NCBI RefSeq assembly: GCF_036330325.1
Contig: NZ_JAZDRO010000003.1
Span: 330,287 to 394,286, forward strand
Origin: Hyphobacterium marinum
GTDB lineage: Bacteria; Pseudomonadota; Alphaproteobacteria; Caulobacterales; Maricaulaceae
Reading direction: 5' to 3'
DNA: 64,000 bases
In this document: one piece after another, positions 44,881 to 54,170 of the stretch
How positions within the stretch are numbered: the stretch's first letter is position 1
How the letters are laid out: each line of letters opens with the position of its first letter
The notes under the pieces: generated by a model
The model's database searches: none
The model's input: only the letters and a program-made list of their open reading frames with translations
Told to the model about the DNA's origin: nothing
Program-made: the position numbers and the translations under genes

Positions 44881-47685
44881 ATGTTCCGGAAAATTGTGTT
44901 TGCGTTGGGTGCGCTGTCGTTTTCTGCGGCCGCGTCGGGAGAGGATTTGTCTGTCTGGACGCTCGAGTCCGACGTGGCCGAAGACCAGCAGGCGGTCGCC
45001 GAACGCGTCGTTCGCCTCCAACTCAATCCGGACATCTTTGCTCAACGTGCGGGGCGAACGCTGCACCTCGCCATGCCGGACGGATCGACCGAGACGCTGC
45101 GCATTCGCTCGGTTGGCCCCACGCTGTCAGGCGGAACCGCACTGTCGGCATACAGCCTCGATGGTGCAGGTGAACTCTACCTGTCGCGCGGCCTCAATGC
45201 CGACTTCGGCACGCTCCTGATCGATGGCCGCAGCTGGCAGGTCGAGGGCCACCGCAATGGCTACGCCACCTTGCGGCCCGCGCCGGACACCGCCCAGGGA
45301 CCAGATGCTGTACCGGCACCGCTCACCTCGGGCCGCCCTCCGGTTTCGGCCCCGAGTGCAGGCAATGGCGTTGTCGACATGTTCTATGCCTACGATCAGA
45401 GCATGATCGACCAGTATGGCTGGGGCCTCGTGGATCTCGCCGCAGCCGACGTCGGGCGCGTCACCACCGCTTTCGAAAACTCGAACGTCGCGATGTCGGC
45501 CTCGATTGCCGATATGGGCTTTGTCGATTTGCCCGCCGAACGCGGGGGCTACACCCTGCTCAGTGAAATCTTCAACCAAACCAACGGGTTTGAGGGTGCC
45601 GGGGCCGCCATTGACCGGCTAGGGGCGGACATCTACTCAATCAACCGCGTGCAGGTGTCTGGCCGCGACAATTTCTGCGGTATCGCGTTCATTCTTGACC
45701 CGACACGCGAGTACAATATCGCACCCCAGTACAATGTCTGTCACAACGGCGCGGTCATGGCCCACGAGACCGGCCACAATCTCGGTCTGGCCCACGGGCT
45801 CGATACAGATGACAGCCAGGGCTTGCCGGTCGACTGGGCGCGCGGTTTCCTGATCAGCAACGACTATGCGCTCGGTGGCATCTATGGCTCGCTGATGTCC
45901 TACGGACAGGCCCGCCAGCTGGAGTTTTCCGATCCGACCCGGACCTGTCCTGACCGGGGCAGTATCTGCGGAATTCCCGTTGGCGAACCCCGGGCCGCAG
46001 ACGCGTCCCGCGCCTTGCGCGAATACAGCGTCGCGGGCAACCGACAGACGGCTGTTCCACTGAACCGGTTGCGTTCCGCCGTCCTGCCGACCAGCCGCTT
46101 TGTTCAGACTGGGCAGGCTGCAACGGCCTTCATGACCGTGATCAATCCGAACACGGTCGTGGCCGAAGACTGCCGGATCTCCCATCACGGACCCGACCGC
46201 GCGGGCTTCACCTATCAACGGACCGACCCGGCGACCAACGGGGCCGTTGGCGACGTCAACACGCCGGTCGATATCCCGGCCCGTGGCGTCCAGACCTTCG
46301 TGATTTCCCTGACGCCGTCCACCGATGTCTCCGGTGTCTCTTTCGCCCCCTTTGCCTCCTGCGCGAATGTGCCCATGGCCGAGATCACGGCGGGGCTGAA
46401 CACGGTCAATCTCGGCTCCGATGCCGGTGGCGGGCCTGACATCATTGCGCTAGCTGCGACATTGAACGGCAATGGCATCGTCGACATCCCGGCCGGCCGC
46501 CGCGGGGCCTTCTCGGTTGCAACCGCGAATATCGGCGGTGCCGGCACCGTCACGGTCCGGGCGCTGTCGCTCGACCCGTCCCTGCCCGCAACCGGACAGG
46601 TGTGCCAGACCGGCGGGACCGGCGCGTGCATGGCACCCCCGGCAGACACGCTTACGCTGGACATCGGGGCCGGCGAGACACCGACCTTCGCCGTCTTCGT
46701 CAGCACGGCCTGGCCGACACCGTTCGCGTCCCGCAGCCGCTTCCAGGTCCAGATGGAAGTGGGAGGTACGGTACGCGGATCGACCTCTGTCGCCATCCGC
46801 AACGAGGCCGGTCTCGAGCCACCCACCGTTGAGGCCTTCACGGCAACAGTCCAGGCCACCAAGACTGTCAGTGGATCGCTGGCTGATCACGTAACGGGAT
46901 ACGCGGACTCCTTTGCCATCCTGTCCCAGCCCACGCTCGGCTCGGTCACACTGGACGCGGCGACCGGCGAGTTCACCTATACGGCCGGCCCGGTCGGGGG
47001 CAGCGACAGCTTCACCTATCAGGCGCTCAACGGGTCGGGTGCCGCCACCGCGGCCAGCGTGGGCGTGACCATCACCGCCCTGCCCCTGCCAACTGTGTCC
47101 AGCTTCGCCGAAGGCGACGATCTGGGCGGCACCTATCGGGTCGATCTAGACAACCATGCGGGCGGCGACATTGACCGGTTCGCCCTCGTGACGCCGCCAA
47201 GCGTCCCGCACACCTTCGATGAGATCACCGGCATCCTCGAAATCGAACTGCCCGAGACCGGAAACTCGGTCAGCTTCCAGTTCCAGGCGATCAACTCGAC
47301 CGGGGCGACACAGCCCGCGACCGGGACGGTCAATCTCGAAGCCTTTTCGAACTGCATGCCGGACCGCCCCACCAATGCGCGGATGCTACGCCGCCTGGCC
47401 AATTTCAACGGTGATGCAACCGGCACGGTCTCCATCGACGAGGCCGAGGATATCATCGAATTCCTCTGCCTGACGGTGACCGACCGGTTCGACTTCATCG
47501 TCAATGGCGAGAATGGCGATGGCAGCCTTGCTGCCGGTGTCTTCCCGGAACAAAGCCGCGGGCCAGTGCCCTATTACGCGGTCAATTTCCGCGGACCGAA
47601 CACCGGCAATAATTTCGGCCAGGTGCAGATCTGCAAGGTCGAGGGCGTCGCCACGATGGCCGAGTGCGAGAACTACACGCGCTAG
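44881..47685 (+). CDS. Secreted metzincin metallopeptidase with Ig-like repeats
   Basis: 934 residues. Signal peptide MFRKIVFALGALSFSAAASGE, a propeptide-like region to about residue 150, then a reprolysin-like catalytic domain with the zinc motif His295-ETGH-NLG-LAH305 and a Met-turn at Met339 (SLMSYG). C-terminally there are beta-rich Ig/cadherin-like segments (FTYTAGPVGGSDSFTYQALNG) typical of extracellular adhesive or binding modules. I chose ATG 44881, six bases after GGGAG, over GTG 44839. The AT-rich short gap 44763-44880 separates it from rarA (divergent). Likely extracellular or surface protease. Confidence 0.88.
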   Translation: MFRKIVFALGALSFSAAASGEDLSVWTLESDVAEDQQAVAERVVRLQLNPDIFAQRAGRTLHLAMPDGSTETLRIRSVGPTLSGGTALSAYSLDGAGELYLSRGLNADFGTLLIDGRSWQVEGHRNGYATLRPAPDTAQGPDAVPAPLTSGRPPVSAPSAGNGVVDMFYAYDQSMIDQYGWGLVDLAAADVGRVTTAFENSNVAMSASIADMGFVDLPAERGGYTLLSEIFNQTNGFEGAGAAIDRLGADIYSINRVQVSGRDNFCGIAFILDPTREYNIAPQYNVCHNGAVMAHETGHNLGLAHGLDTDDSQGLPVDWARGFLISNDYALGGIYGSLMSYGQARQLEFSDPTRTCPDRGSICGIPVGEPRAADASRALREYSVAGNRQTAVPLNRLRSAVLPTSRFVQTGQAATAFMTVINPNTVVAEDCRISHHGPDRAGFTYQRTDPATNGAVGDVNTPVDIPARGVQTFVISLTPSTDVSGVSFAPFASCANVPMAEITAGLNTVNLGSDAGGGPDIIALAATLNGNGIVDIPAGRRGAFSVATANIGGAGTVTVRALSLDPSLPATGQVCQTGGTGACMAPPADTLTLDIGAGETPTFAVFVSTAWPTPFASRSRFQVQMEVGGTVRGSTSVAIRNEAGLEPPTVEAFTATVQATKTVSGSLADHVTGYADSFAILSQPTLGSVTLDAATGEFTYTAGPVGGSDSFTYQALNGSGAATAASVGVTITALPLPTVSSFAEGDDLGGTYRVDLDNHAGGDIDRFALVTPPSVPHTFDEITGILEIELPETGNSVSFQFQAINSTGATQPATGTVNLEAFSNCMPDRPTNARMLRRLANFNGDATGTVSIDEAEDIIEFLCLTVTDRFDFIVNGENGDGSLAAGVFPEQSRGPVPYYAVNFRGPNTGNNFGQVQICKVEGVATMAECENYTR

Positions 47686-47775
47686 CCGGTACGCCCTCCC
47701 GGTTTCAAAGCTTTCGCGTTCGGGACTAGACTGGTCCTGAGCGCGCGTGGCGCAATCGGCAGGAGGGCCGGGAAC

Positions 47776-48180
47776 ATGGACGGTGTTGTACCCTATCTCA
47801 GCGTTCGCGGCGGGGACGCCGCCATCGCCTTCTACAAGTCCGCTTTCGAGGCGGAAGAGCTGGAGCGATATGACTGGGAAGGCAAGCTCGGCCACGCCGC
47901 GCTGCGTATCAATGGCGGCATCGTCATGCTGGCCGACGAATTCCCGGACATGGAGGACCAGATCGGCAATGTTGCCCCGCCGAGCCTGGATGGGCGTACG
48001 ACTTTCACCATCAACCTGTCGGTCGACGACGCTGACACCTGGTTCGACCGCGCCGTGAAGGCCGGCGCAAGCGTCATCCGCCCGCTCTCAGACGAGTTCT
48101 ACGGGCGTCAGGGCAAGCTGCGCGACCCGTTCGGACATGTCTGGAGCGTGGTGACGCTGAAAGAGGGCCACGACGCTTAG
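47776..48180 (+). CDS. VOC/glyoxalase-superfamily protein, PhnB-like
   Basis: 134 residues with the duplicated beta-alpha-beta-beta-beta fold of the vicinal oxygen chelate superfamily: VVPYLSVRGGDAAIAFYKSAF at the start and VKAGASVIRPLSDEFYGRQGKLRDPFGHVWSVVT at the end. The PhnB-like branch is often without a known substrate. An AGGAGG ribosome-binding site precedes the ATG. The gene converges with and overlaps the Deg protease gene by four bases. Confidence 0.85.
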   Translation: MDGVVPYLSVRGGDAAIAFYKSAFEAEELERYDWEGKLGHAALRINGGIVMLADEFPDMEDQIGNVAPPSLDGRTTFTINLSVDDADTWFDRAVKAGASVIRPLSDEFYGRQGKLRDPFGHVWSVVTLKEGHDA

Positions 48181-49625
48181 AGCTGAAGCGTGCGTTCCAT
48201 GCGCTGGCCGCGCCGTTCGATGGCGATGGGCCAATCCTTGACGTCATCATCGCGTTCCACCGTATCGGTCAGCTGGTCGACCGTCGTCACCGGCGCGCCT
48301 TGCAGTTCCAGCACCCGGTCACCCGGACGGAAGCCGAAATAGTCCGCAGCCGAGCCGCGCTGCACCGAGAGGACGATGACACCGCGCACGAACGGGTCGA
48401 ACCCGATTTCCTCGTTGAACGCCGGCGAGAGGTTCGCCACCTCGGCCCCGGCCAGCGGATTGCGGCCGGCAATCTGGCGGCGTTCGGGAGCGGGGTCGGA
48501 CGGAGCCACGTCGACCGGTACGCGGATCGTGCGTTCGCCACCGTCGCGCAGCACGGTGAAGTCCGCCGTGTCCCCAACAGCGCGCGTGGCATAGCGGAAG
48601 CGCGCACCCGGCTCGTCATTGACGTCCACACCGTCGATGGCGAGCACAATGTCGCCGCGTTCCAGCCCGGCTTCTTCGGCAGCGGCACCCGGATAAATGT
48701 CCGAGACCAGCGCCCCACGCGGGCGATCGAGATCGAGCGAGGCGGCGATATCCCCGGTCACGGTCTGCAGGCGTGCGCCCAGCCAGGGCTGGATCAGCTC
48801 ACCTTCGGTCAGGGCCGCATCGACGACACGCCGGACCATCTCGATGGGGATGGCAAAGCCGATCCCGTTCGATCCGCCCGAGCGGGAATAAATGGCTGAA
48901 TTCACGCCGATCAGCGCGCCGTCCATATTGACCAGTGCACCACCGGAATTGCCCGGATTGATCGCCGCATCGGTCTGGATGAAGAAGGCAAAGTCCGAGA
49001 CGCCGACTTCGGTGCGCGCCAGCGCAGAGACGATGCCCGACGTCACGGTCTGGCCGACGCCGAACGGGTTGCCGATCGCCAGCACCAGATCGCCAATCTC
49101 TGCTGCGCCCGGCTGGGCATAGGGGACAGAGGGCAGAGGCACGTCGGTTTCAATACGCAGGACCGCCAGATCCGTGCGCTCGTCGGCGAGCAGGATTTCC
49201 GCCTCGAATTCGCGGCGGTCATTAAGGACGACGCGCAATTCGGTCGCGCCCTGAACCACGTGATTATTGGTGATGATGACACCCGACGGATCGATGATCA
49301 CACCGGAACCAAGTGAGCTTTGCGTTTGCGAGCGCGGGCCCTGGCGTCCGAAGAAGCGCTCGAAGAACGGGTCCATCGCCGGGCGCTGTACGACGCGCGA
49401 GGAATAGACATTCACCACGGCCGGAGCGACCTCGCGCACAATCGGCGCAAAGGACAGCTGCATCTGGGTCTGGCTTTCCGGAACGGTCCGGAAACTCGGT
49501 TCGGCAAGGGTTTCGGTTTCCTGTGCGCTACCAGCCAGGGCTGGGCTTTCCGGCTCCTGTGCCTCACAGGACGACGTCAGAAGGACGGCCAGACTGGTTG
49601 CAGCAATCAGCGCAAGGCGGGTCAT
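48177..49625 (-). CDS. Periplasmic serine protease of the DegP/DegQ type (HtrA)
   Basis: 482 residues. Catalytic triad His122 (ITNNHVVQ), Asp152 (ERTDLAVL) and Ser227 (NPGNSGGAL), then two PDZ domains (LGARLQTVTGDIAAS... and a more divergent second). The N-terminal signal ends in LTSSCEAQ, so Cys20 may be lipidated although the lipobox is weak. I start at the second ATG (49625), seven bases after AGGAG; the first ATG would be only one base from it. HtrA proteases remove misfolded envelope proteins. It sits downstream of rplQ, separated by a terminator. Confidence 0.93.
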   Translation of the reverse strand: MTRLALIAATSLAVLLTSSCEAQEPESPALAGSAQETETLAEPSFRTVPESQTQMQLSFAPIVREVAPAVVNVYSSRVVQRPAMDPFFERFFGRQGPRSQTQSSLGSGVIIDPSGVIITNNHVVQGATELRVVLNDRREFEAEILLADERTDLAVLRIETDVPLPSVPYAQPGAAEIGDLVLAIGNPFGVGQTVTSGIVSALARTEVGVSDFAFFIQTDAAINPGNSGGALVNMDGALIGVNSAIYSRSGGSNGIGFAIPIEMVRRVVDAALTEGELIQPWLGARLQTVTGDIAASLDLDRPRGALVSDIYPGAAAEEAGLERGDIVLAIDGVDVNDEPGARFRYATRAVGDTADFTVLRDGGERTIRVPVDVAPSDPAPERRQIAGRNPLAGAEVANLSPAFNEEIGFDPFVRGVIVLSVQRGSAADYFGFRPGDRVLELQGAPVTTVDQLTDTVERDDDVKDWPIAIERRGQRMERTLQL

Positions 49626-49674
49626 GGGCATACTCCTAAGGTGGATCGGACTTCAAACCGGATACTGAGATAAG

Positions 49675-49707
49675 AAAAAGGCGGCATTGCGCAAGCAAGC
49701 CGCCTTT
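49675..49707 (-). terminator. Intrinsic terminator at the end of the ribosomal superoperon
   Basis: On the minus strand AAGGCGGC pairs with GCCGCCTT across a loop and is followed by TTTTT, about 25 bases after the rplQ stop. It closes the alpha operon and separates it from the protease gene. Confidence 0.85.
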
Positions 49708-49733
49708 CCCGTGAATTCATAATGACGAGAGTC

Positions 49734-50153
49734 TTACTCGTCCGTAGCCTCGAACTCGGCCTCGCGGGCGCGATCAGCGGCACCGCGGGCTTCCGGGTCA
49801 CGGTCGACCAGTTCAATCACGGCCATCGGCGCGTTGTCGCCATGGCGGAAACCGGCCTTCAGGACGCGGGTGTAGCCACCGGCGCGCTCGGCATAGCGCG
49901 GACCGAGGGTCTCGAACAGCTTGGACACCTGTTCGACATTGCGGACCTTGGAAATGGCCTGCCGGCGGGCATGCAGATCGCCGCGCTTGGCGAGCGTGAT
50001 CAGCTTGTCCATGAACGGCTTCATTTCCTTGGCTTTCGGCAAGGTCGTGACGATTTGCTCGTGCTCGATCAGCGACGCGGCCATGTTCGCGAACATGGCG
50101 TTGCGGTGCGTGGTCGTGCGACCGAGTTTACGATGGGCGACGCCGTGGCGCAT
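49734..50153 (-). CDS. rplQ: 50S ribosomal protein L17
   Basis: 139 residues starting MRHGVAHRKLGRTTTHRNAMF, the L17 signature. Last gene of the alpha operon, after rpoA by 36 bases. The C-terminal tail is acidic and Ala-rich beyond the globular domain, as in other alphaproteobacteria. Confidence 0.98.
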   Translation of the reverse strand: MRHGVAHRKLGRTTTHRNAMFANMAASLIEHEQIVTTLPKAKEMKPFMDKLITLAKRGDLHARRQAISKVRNVEQVSKLFETLGPRYAERAGGYTRVLKAGFRHGDNAPMAVIELVDRDPEARGAADRAREAEFEATDE

Positions 50154-50189
50154 GACGCATTCTCCTTTGAGTAGAGGCCTGGCCGATGC

Positions 50190-51209
50190 CTAGGCGTGCT
50201 CGTCGAAACGTTTGGCGAGATCCTCGATATTCTCCGGCGGCCAGTTCGGCGCTTCCATGCCGAGATGGAGACCCATCTGGGCGAGAACTTCCTTGATCTC
50301 GTTGAGGGATTTACGGCCGAAATTCGGAGTCCGCAGCATTTCCGCTTCGGATTTCTGAATCAGGTCGCCGATATAGACGATGTTGTCGTTCTTCAGGCAG
50401 TTCGCCGAACGCACGGACAGCTCGAGCTCATCAACCTTCTTCAGGAGCGCCGGGTTGAAGTCCAGCTCGGGACGGTCGTCCTCGGCCGGGCGCTGCTCGA
50501 CGGCTTCCTCGAAGTTGATGAAGATCTGGAACTGGTCCTGCAGGATGCGCGCGGCATAGGCCACGGAATCTTCCGGCGTCACGGTTCCGTCGGTCTCGAT
50601 GTCGAGAATGAGCTTGTCATAGTCGAGCACCTGGCCTTCGCGGGTGTTTTCCACGCGGTAGGCGACCCGCTTGACCGGGCTGTAGAGCGCATCGACGCCA
50701 ATCAGGCCGATCGGCGCATCTTCCGGACGGTTGCGGTCGGCCGGGACATAGCCCTTGCCGGTGTTGACCGTCATCGTGAAGCGGATCTCCGCGCCCTCGT
50801 CGAGCGTGCAGATGACGTGCTTCTTGTTGACGACTTCAACGTCGGCGGTTTCCTCGATGTCACCGGCGGTGACGACACCCGGGCCGGTCTTGCGCAGGAC
50901 AACGCGCTTGGGGCCTTCACCATGCATGCGCAGGGCGATTTGCTTGATGTTGAGGACGATGTCGGTGACGTCTTCGCGCACGCCCGGAATGGACGAGAAT
51001 TCGTGCACCACGCCGTCGATCTGCAACGCGGTGACGGCCGCGCCCTGCAGCGAGGACAGAAGGACACGGCGCAGGGCATTGCCCAGCGTCATGCCAAAAC
51101 CGCGCTCGAGCGGCTCGGCGACGATGGTCGCGTGCTGTTCCGGATTGTGGCCGGGTTTCACTTCCGGCTTCATCGGGCGGATCAGTTCTTGCCAGTTCTT
51201 CTCAATCAC
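50190..51209 (-). CDS. rpoA: RNA polymerase alpha subunit
   Basis: 339 residues, full length. The N-terminal dimerisation domain contains FGMTLGNALRRVLLSSLQGAAVT, and the C-terminal domain LDFNPALLKKVDELELSVRSANCLKNDNIVYIGDL-type region supplies UP-element and activator contacts. Alpha scaffolds polymerase assembly. It is between rpsK (86-base gap) and rplQ. Confidence 0.98.
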   Translation of the reverse strand: MIEKNWQELIRPMKPEVKPGHNPEQHATIVAEPLERGFGMTLGNALRRVLLSSLQGAAVTALQIDGVVHEFSSIPGVREDVTDIVLNIKQIALRMHGEGPKRVVLRKTGPGVVTAGDIEETADVEVVNKKHVICTLDEGAEIRFTMTVNTGKGYVPADRNRPEDAPIGLIGVDALYSPVKRVAYRVENTREGQVLDYDKLILDIETDGTVTPEDSVAYAARILQDQFQIFINFEEAVEQRPAEDDRPELDFNPALLKKVDELELSVRSANCLKNDNIVYIGDLIQKSEAEMLRTPNFGRKSLNEIKEVLAQMGLHLGMEAPNWPPENIEDLAKRFDEHA

Positions 51210-51295
51210 GGGTCTTGCCCCTCTCGGTGTCGCGCGTGACCTGGACCGGTCCGGTACGCGCGATGCGTAATGCGTTGTCGTGAAGCGGCGCTTGT

Positions 51296-51685
51296 CTAGA
51301 CGCGGCGGCGCTTCGGCGGACGGCAGCCATTGTGCGGAATGGGCGTGACGTCGCGAATGGTCGTGATGGTGAAGCCCACGGCCTGCAGGGCGCGCAGCGC
51401 CGACTCGCGGCCCGAACCCGGACCGGAGACGTTCACTTCCAGCGTCTTCATGCCGTGTTCCATCGCCTTCTTGCCGGCTTCTTCAGCGGCAATCTGCGCG
51501 GCATACGGGGTCGACTTGCGCGACCCTTTGAAGCCGTTCGCGCCGGCGGTCGACCAGGAGATCGCATTGCCCTGCGCGTCGGTGATGGTCACCATCGTGT
51601 TGTTGAAGCTGGCGTTCACATGCGCGACGCCTGAGATGATGTTCTTCCGCTCTTTACGGCGGACGCGTGTCGGCTCTTTGGCCAT
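51296..51685 (-). CDS. rpsK: 30S ribosomal protein S11
   Basis: 129 residues. Clear S11 signatures: HVNASFNNTMVTITDAQGNA and SGPGSGRESALRALQAVGF, with the end HNGCRPPKRRRV. S11 lies on the 30S platform beside the mRNA exit. It follows rpsM by 15 bases. Confidence 0.98.
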   Translation of the reverse strand: MAKEPTRVRRKERKNIISGVAHVNASFNNTMVTITDAQGNAISWSTAGANGFKGSRKSTPYAAQIAAEEAGKKAMEHGMKTLEVNVSGPGSGRESALRALQAVGFTITTIRDVTPIPHNGCRPPKRRRV

Positions 51686-51700
51686 AAGACTTCTCCGCCC

Positions 51701-52069
51701 TTACTTCTTCTTGCCGGCGATCGGCTTGGCCGGGCCCTTGCGGGTACGGGCATTGGTGTGGGTGCGCTGACCACGGACCGGCAGGCCGCGGCGATGCCGC
51801 AGGCCGCGATAGTTGCCCAGGTCCATCAAGCGCTTGATGTTGACGGCCACGTCGCGGCGCAGATCACCCTCGACCTGGTAGTCGCGGTCGATCACTTCGC
51901 GAATCTGCAGCACTTCCGCGTCGGTCAGGTCATGGACCCGGCGCTCGCGGGCCAGGCCGACCTTCTCGCAGATTTCCTTGGCCTTTGCAGGACCAATGCC
52001 GTGGATATAGCTCAGCGCTATCTCAACACGTTTATTCGTCGGTATGTTGACGCCGGCGATACGGGCCAC
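51701..52069 (-). CDS. rpsM: 30S ribosomal protein S13
   Basis: 122 residues. MARIAGVNIPTNKRVEIALS and GLRHRRGLPVRGQRTHTNARTRKG identify it. S13 forms bridge B1 to the large subunit. First gene of the alpha operon; no rpmJ (L36) gene precedes it here. A promoter is predicted about 100 bases upstream. Confidence 0.98.
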   Translation of the reverse strand: MARIAGVNIPTNKRVEIALSYIHGIGPAKAKEICEKVGLARERRVHDLTDAEVLQIREVIDRDYQVEGDLRRDVAVNIKRLMDLGNYRGLRHRRGLPVRGQRTHTNARTRKGPAKPIAGKKK

Positions 52070-52172
52070 GATGCTCTCCTAACCTTGGTCACGCCTTCAC
52101 GGACGATGCGCGCCCTGCCCCCTTGCCTTGAAGGGAGAAGGTCGCTCGCCGCCCGTTTCGCGAAGGGCGCTA

Positions 52173-52200
52173 TCTATAGTGCCGAGCCTGTCCCCGTCAA
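52173..52200 (-). promoter_or_regulatory. Promoter for the alpha operon (rpsM-rpsK-rpoA-rplQ)
   Basis: On the minus strand TTGACG (52195-52200) and TATAGA (52173-52178) with a 16-base spacer, in the 150-base gap between adk and rpsM. It would allow alpha-operon expression separate from spc. Its 16-base spacing matches the rpsD and icd promoters. Confidence 0.55.
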
Positions 52201-52219
52201 CGGGGTCAAGCGCGTTTCT

Positions 52220-52786
52220 TCATCCCTTGTCCAGCACGTCCGCAATGGCCGCACTGACAGCGTCCATCGAGCCCATGCCATTCACGTCATGCAGGACGCC
52301 CTGACCCTCATAGTAAGGGATCAGCGGCGCAGTCTGTTCTTCATACACGGACAAGCGCGTCTTGAACGCCTCGACCGTGTCATCGGCCCGGCCCTGTTCA
52401 GCAGAGCGCTTGGCCATGCGGGTCACCAGCTCGTCATTGTCGACGACAAGACGGATCACCGAATCGATTTTCTGTCCGCGCTTGGCCAGCAGCTCATCAA
52501 GTGCCTTGGCCTGGGCGACGGTGCGCGGGAATCCGTCAAAGATCGCCCCGCCGGCCGCTTCGGCCTCGCCGAGACGCTCCGCGATCAGCTCGATGACGAT
52601 CTCGTCGGAGACCAGGGCTCCGCTGGCCATGATGCCGTCCACGCGGCGGCCCAGTTCGGAACCCGACGCAATCGCGGCGCGCAGCATGTCTCCCGTCGAC
52701 AGCTGAATCCAGCCACGGCTTTCGACGATGCGCTTGGCTTGCGTGCCCTTGCCGCAGCCCGGCGGTCCGAACAGTACGAGGTTCAT
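52220..52786 (-). CDS. adk: Adenylate kinase (short LID form)
   Basis: 188 residues. P-loop GPPGCGKGTQAK at the N-terminus, DGFPRTVAQAKAL for AMP binding, and RLSVYEEQTAPLIPYY at the end. The LID is short (AKRSAEQGRADDTVEAF), so this is the compact, zinc-free variant found in alphaproteobacteria. Catalyses ATP + AMP = 2 ADP. Its ATG overlaps secY by four bases. Confidence 0.97.
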   Translation of the reverse strand: MNLVLFGPPGCGKGTQAKRIVESRGWIQLSTGDMLRAAIASGSELGRRVDGIMASGALVSDEIVIELIAERLGEAEAAGGAIFDGFPRTVAQAKALDELLAKRGQKIDSVIRLVVDNDELVTRMAKRSAEQGRADDTVEAFKTRLSVYEEQTAPLIPYYEGQGVLHDVNGMGSMDAVSAAIADVLDKG

Positions 52787-54129
52787 CGGCGACGGCCCCG
52801 CAGCTTGGTCTTCTTGATCAGGCCCTCATACTGGTGGGCCAGCAGGTGGGACTGGATCTGGGAGACCGTGTCGAGCGTGACCGACACGACGATGAGGATC
52901 GAGGTCCCGCCGAGTGCAAAGGACGCGCCGGTCTGGCCGCGCAGCATTTCCGGAATCAGGCAGACGATGGTCAGATAGAGCGCGCCAACCAGCGTCAGCC
53001 GAGACAGCACGTAATCGAGATACTCTGCCGTCCGCTTGCCCGGCCGGATGCCCGGCAGGAAGCCGCCATACTTGCGCAGATTGTCCGCCGTATCTTCCGG
53101 GTTGAACACGATCGACGTATAGAAAAAGGTGAAAAAGATGATCATCGCCGCATAGAGCGCCAGGAAGACGGGTTGGCCCGGTCCCAGGTTCGACGTGATG
53201 TAGAGCAGCCAGTCCGGTCCCGACTGCGACATGAAGCTGGCAGCAGTGGCCGGCAGGAGAAGCAGCGACGAGGCGAAGATCGGCGGGATCACACCAGCCG
53301 TGTTCAGCTTCAGCGGCAGGAAGGAGGTCTCGCCACCGACCATGCGCGAGCCTTGCTGGCGCTTCGGATACTGAACCAGAAGCCGGCGCTGCGAACGCTC
53401 CATGAAGACAACGAAGACCAGGATCGCCAGGACCAGCGCGATCATCGCCACCACGAAGCCCGGGTTGATGGCTCCAATGCGCCCCTGTTCCAGCGTCGCA
53501 AAGAGAACGCGCGGAAGCTCGGCAATGATGCCCGCGAAGATGATCAGCGAAACGCCGTTGCCGACGCCGCGTGCGGTGATCTGCTCACCCATCCACATCA
53601 GCAGCATGGTGCCGCCGACGAAGGTCGTTACAGTGGTGATGATGAAGAACAGGCCAGGATTGAGCGCAATGGACGCACCGGTATTGGGATCGGACTGGGA
53701 CATGCCCATGGCGATTGCCAGGCCCTGCGCGGCGGCCAGCAGCACCGTCAGATACCGCGTGTACTGGTTGATCTGCTTGCGGCCCGCTTCCCCGCCTTCC
53801 TTCTTCAGCTGTTCCAGCTTTGGAATGGTCGCACTCATCAACTGCATGATGATGGACGCAGAAATGTACGGCATCACGTTGAGCGCAAAGATCGCCATAC
53901 GCTCCACGGCACCGCCGGAGAAGACATTGAAGACGTCCAGCATGCCCGACTGGTTCGAGAACGCGGCGGCGTACTGAACCGGATCGATCCCCGGCACCGG
54001 GATATACGTCCCGATGCGGTAGGCGATAAGGACGCCAAGCGTGAACAGGATACGCTTCTGCAGCTCCTTCGCGCGGGCGAAAGAGGAGAAGTTGATGTTC
54101 TGGGCAAGCTGTTCAGCGGCGGAGGCCAT
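52783..54129 (-). CDS. secY: Preprotein translocase subunit SecY
   Basis: 448 residues with ten membrane helices forming the Sec channel. Recognisable segments are RIGTYIPVPGIDPVQY, MPYISASIIMQLM, GNGVSLIIFAGI, and the cytoplasmic loop end KYGGFLPGIRPGKRTAEYLDYVL. It lies between rplO (41-base gap) and adk, as in the standard spc operon. Confidence 0.98.
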   Translation of the reverse strand: MASAAEQLAQNINFSSFARAKELQKRILFTLGVLIAYRIGTYIPVPGIDPVQYAAAFSNQSGMLDVFNVFSGGAVERMAIFALNVMPYISASIIMQLMSATIPKLEQLKKEGGEAGRKQINQYTRYLTVLLAAAQGLAIAMGMSQSDPNTGASIALNPGLFFIITTVTTFVGGTMLLMWMGEQITARGVGNGVSLIIFAGIIAELPRVLFATLEQGRIGAINPGFVVAMIALVLAILVFVVFMERSQRRLLVQYPKRQQGSRMVGGETSFLPLKLNTAGVIPPIFASSLLLLPATAASFMSQSGPDWLLYITSNLGPGQPVFLALYAAMIIFFTFFYTSIVFNPEDTADNLRKYGGFLPGIRPGKRTAEYLDYVLSRLTLVGALYLTIVCLIPEMLRGQTGASFALGGTSILIVVSVTLDTVSQIQSHLLAHQYEGLIKKTKLRGRRR

Positions 54130-54170
54130 GGCGTCCCCTTGTCAAAACGGCGAGTTGAATGACGCGCCGC

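Noticed and set aside
52070..52219. Missing rpmJ (L36) between adk and rpsM
   Set aside because: In alphaproteobacteria rpmJ is normally located elsewhere, so its absence here is not unusual.
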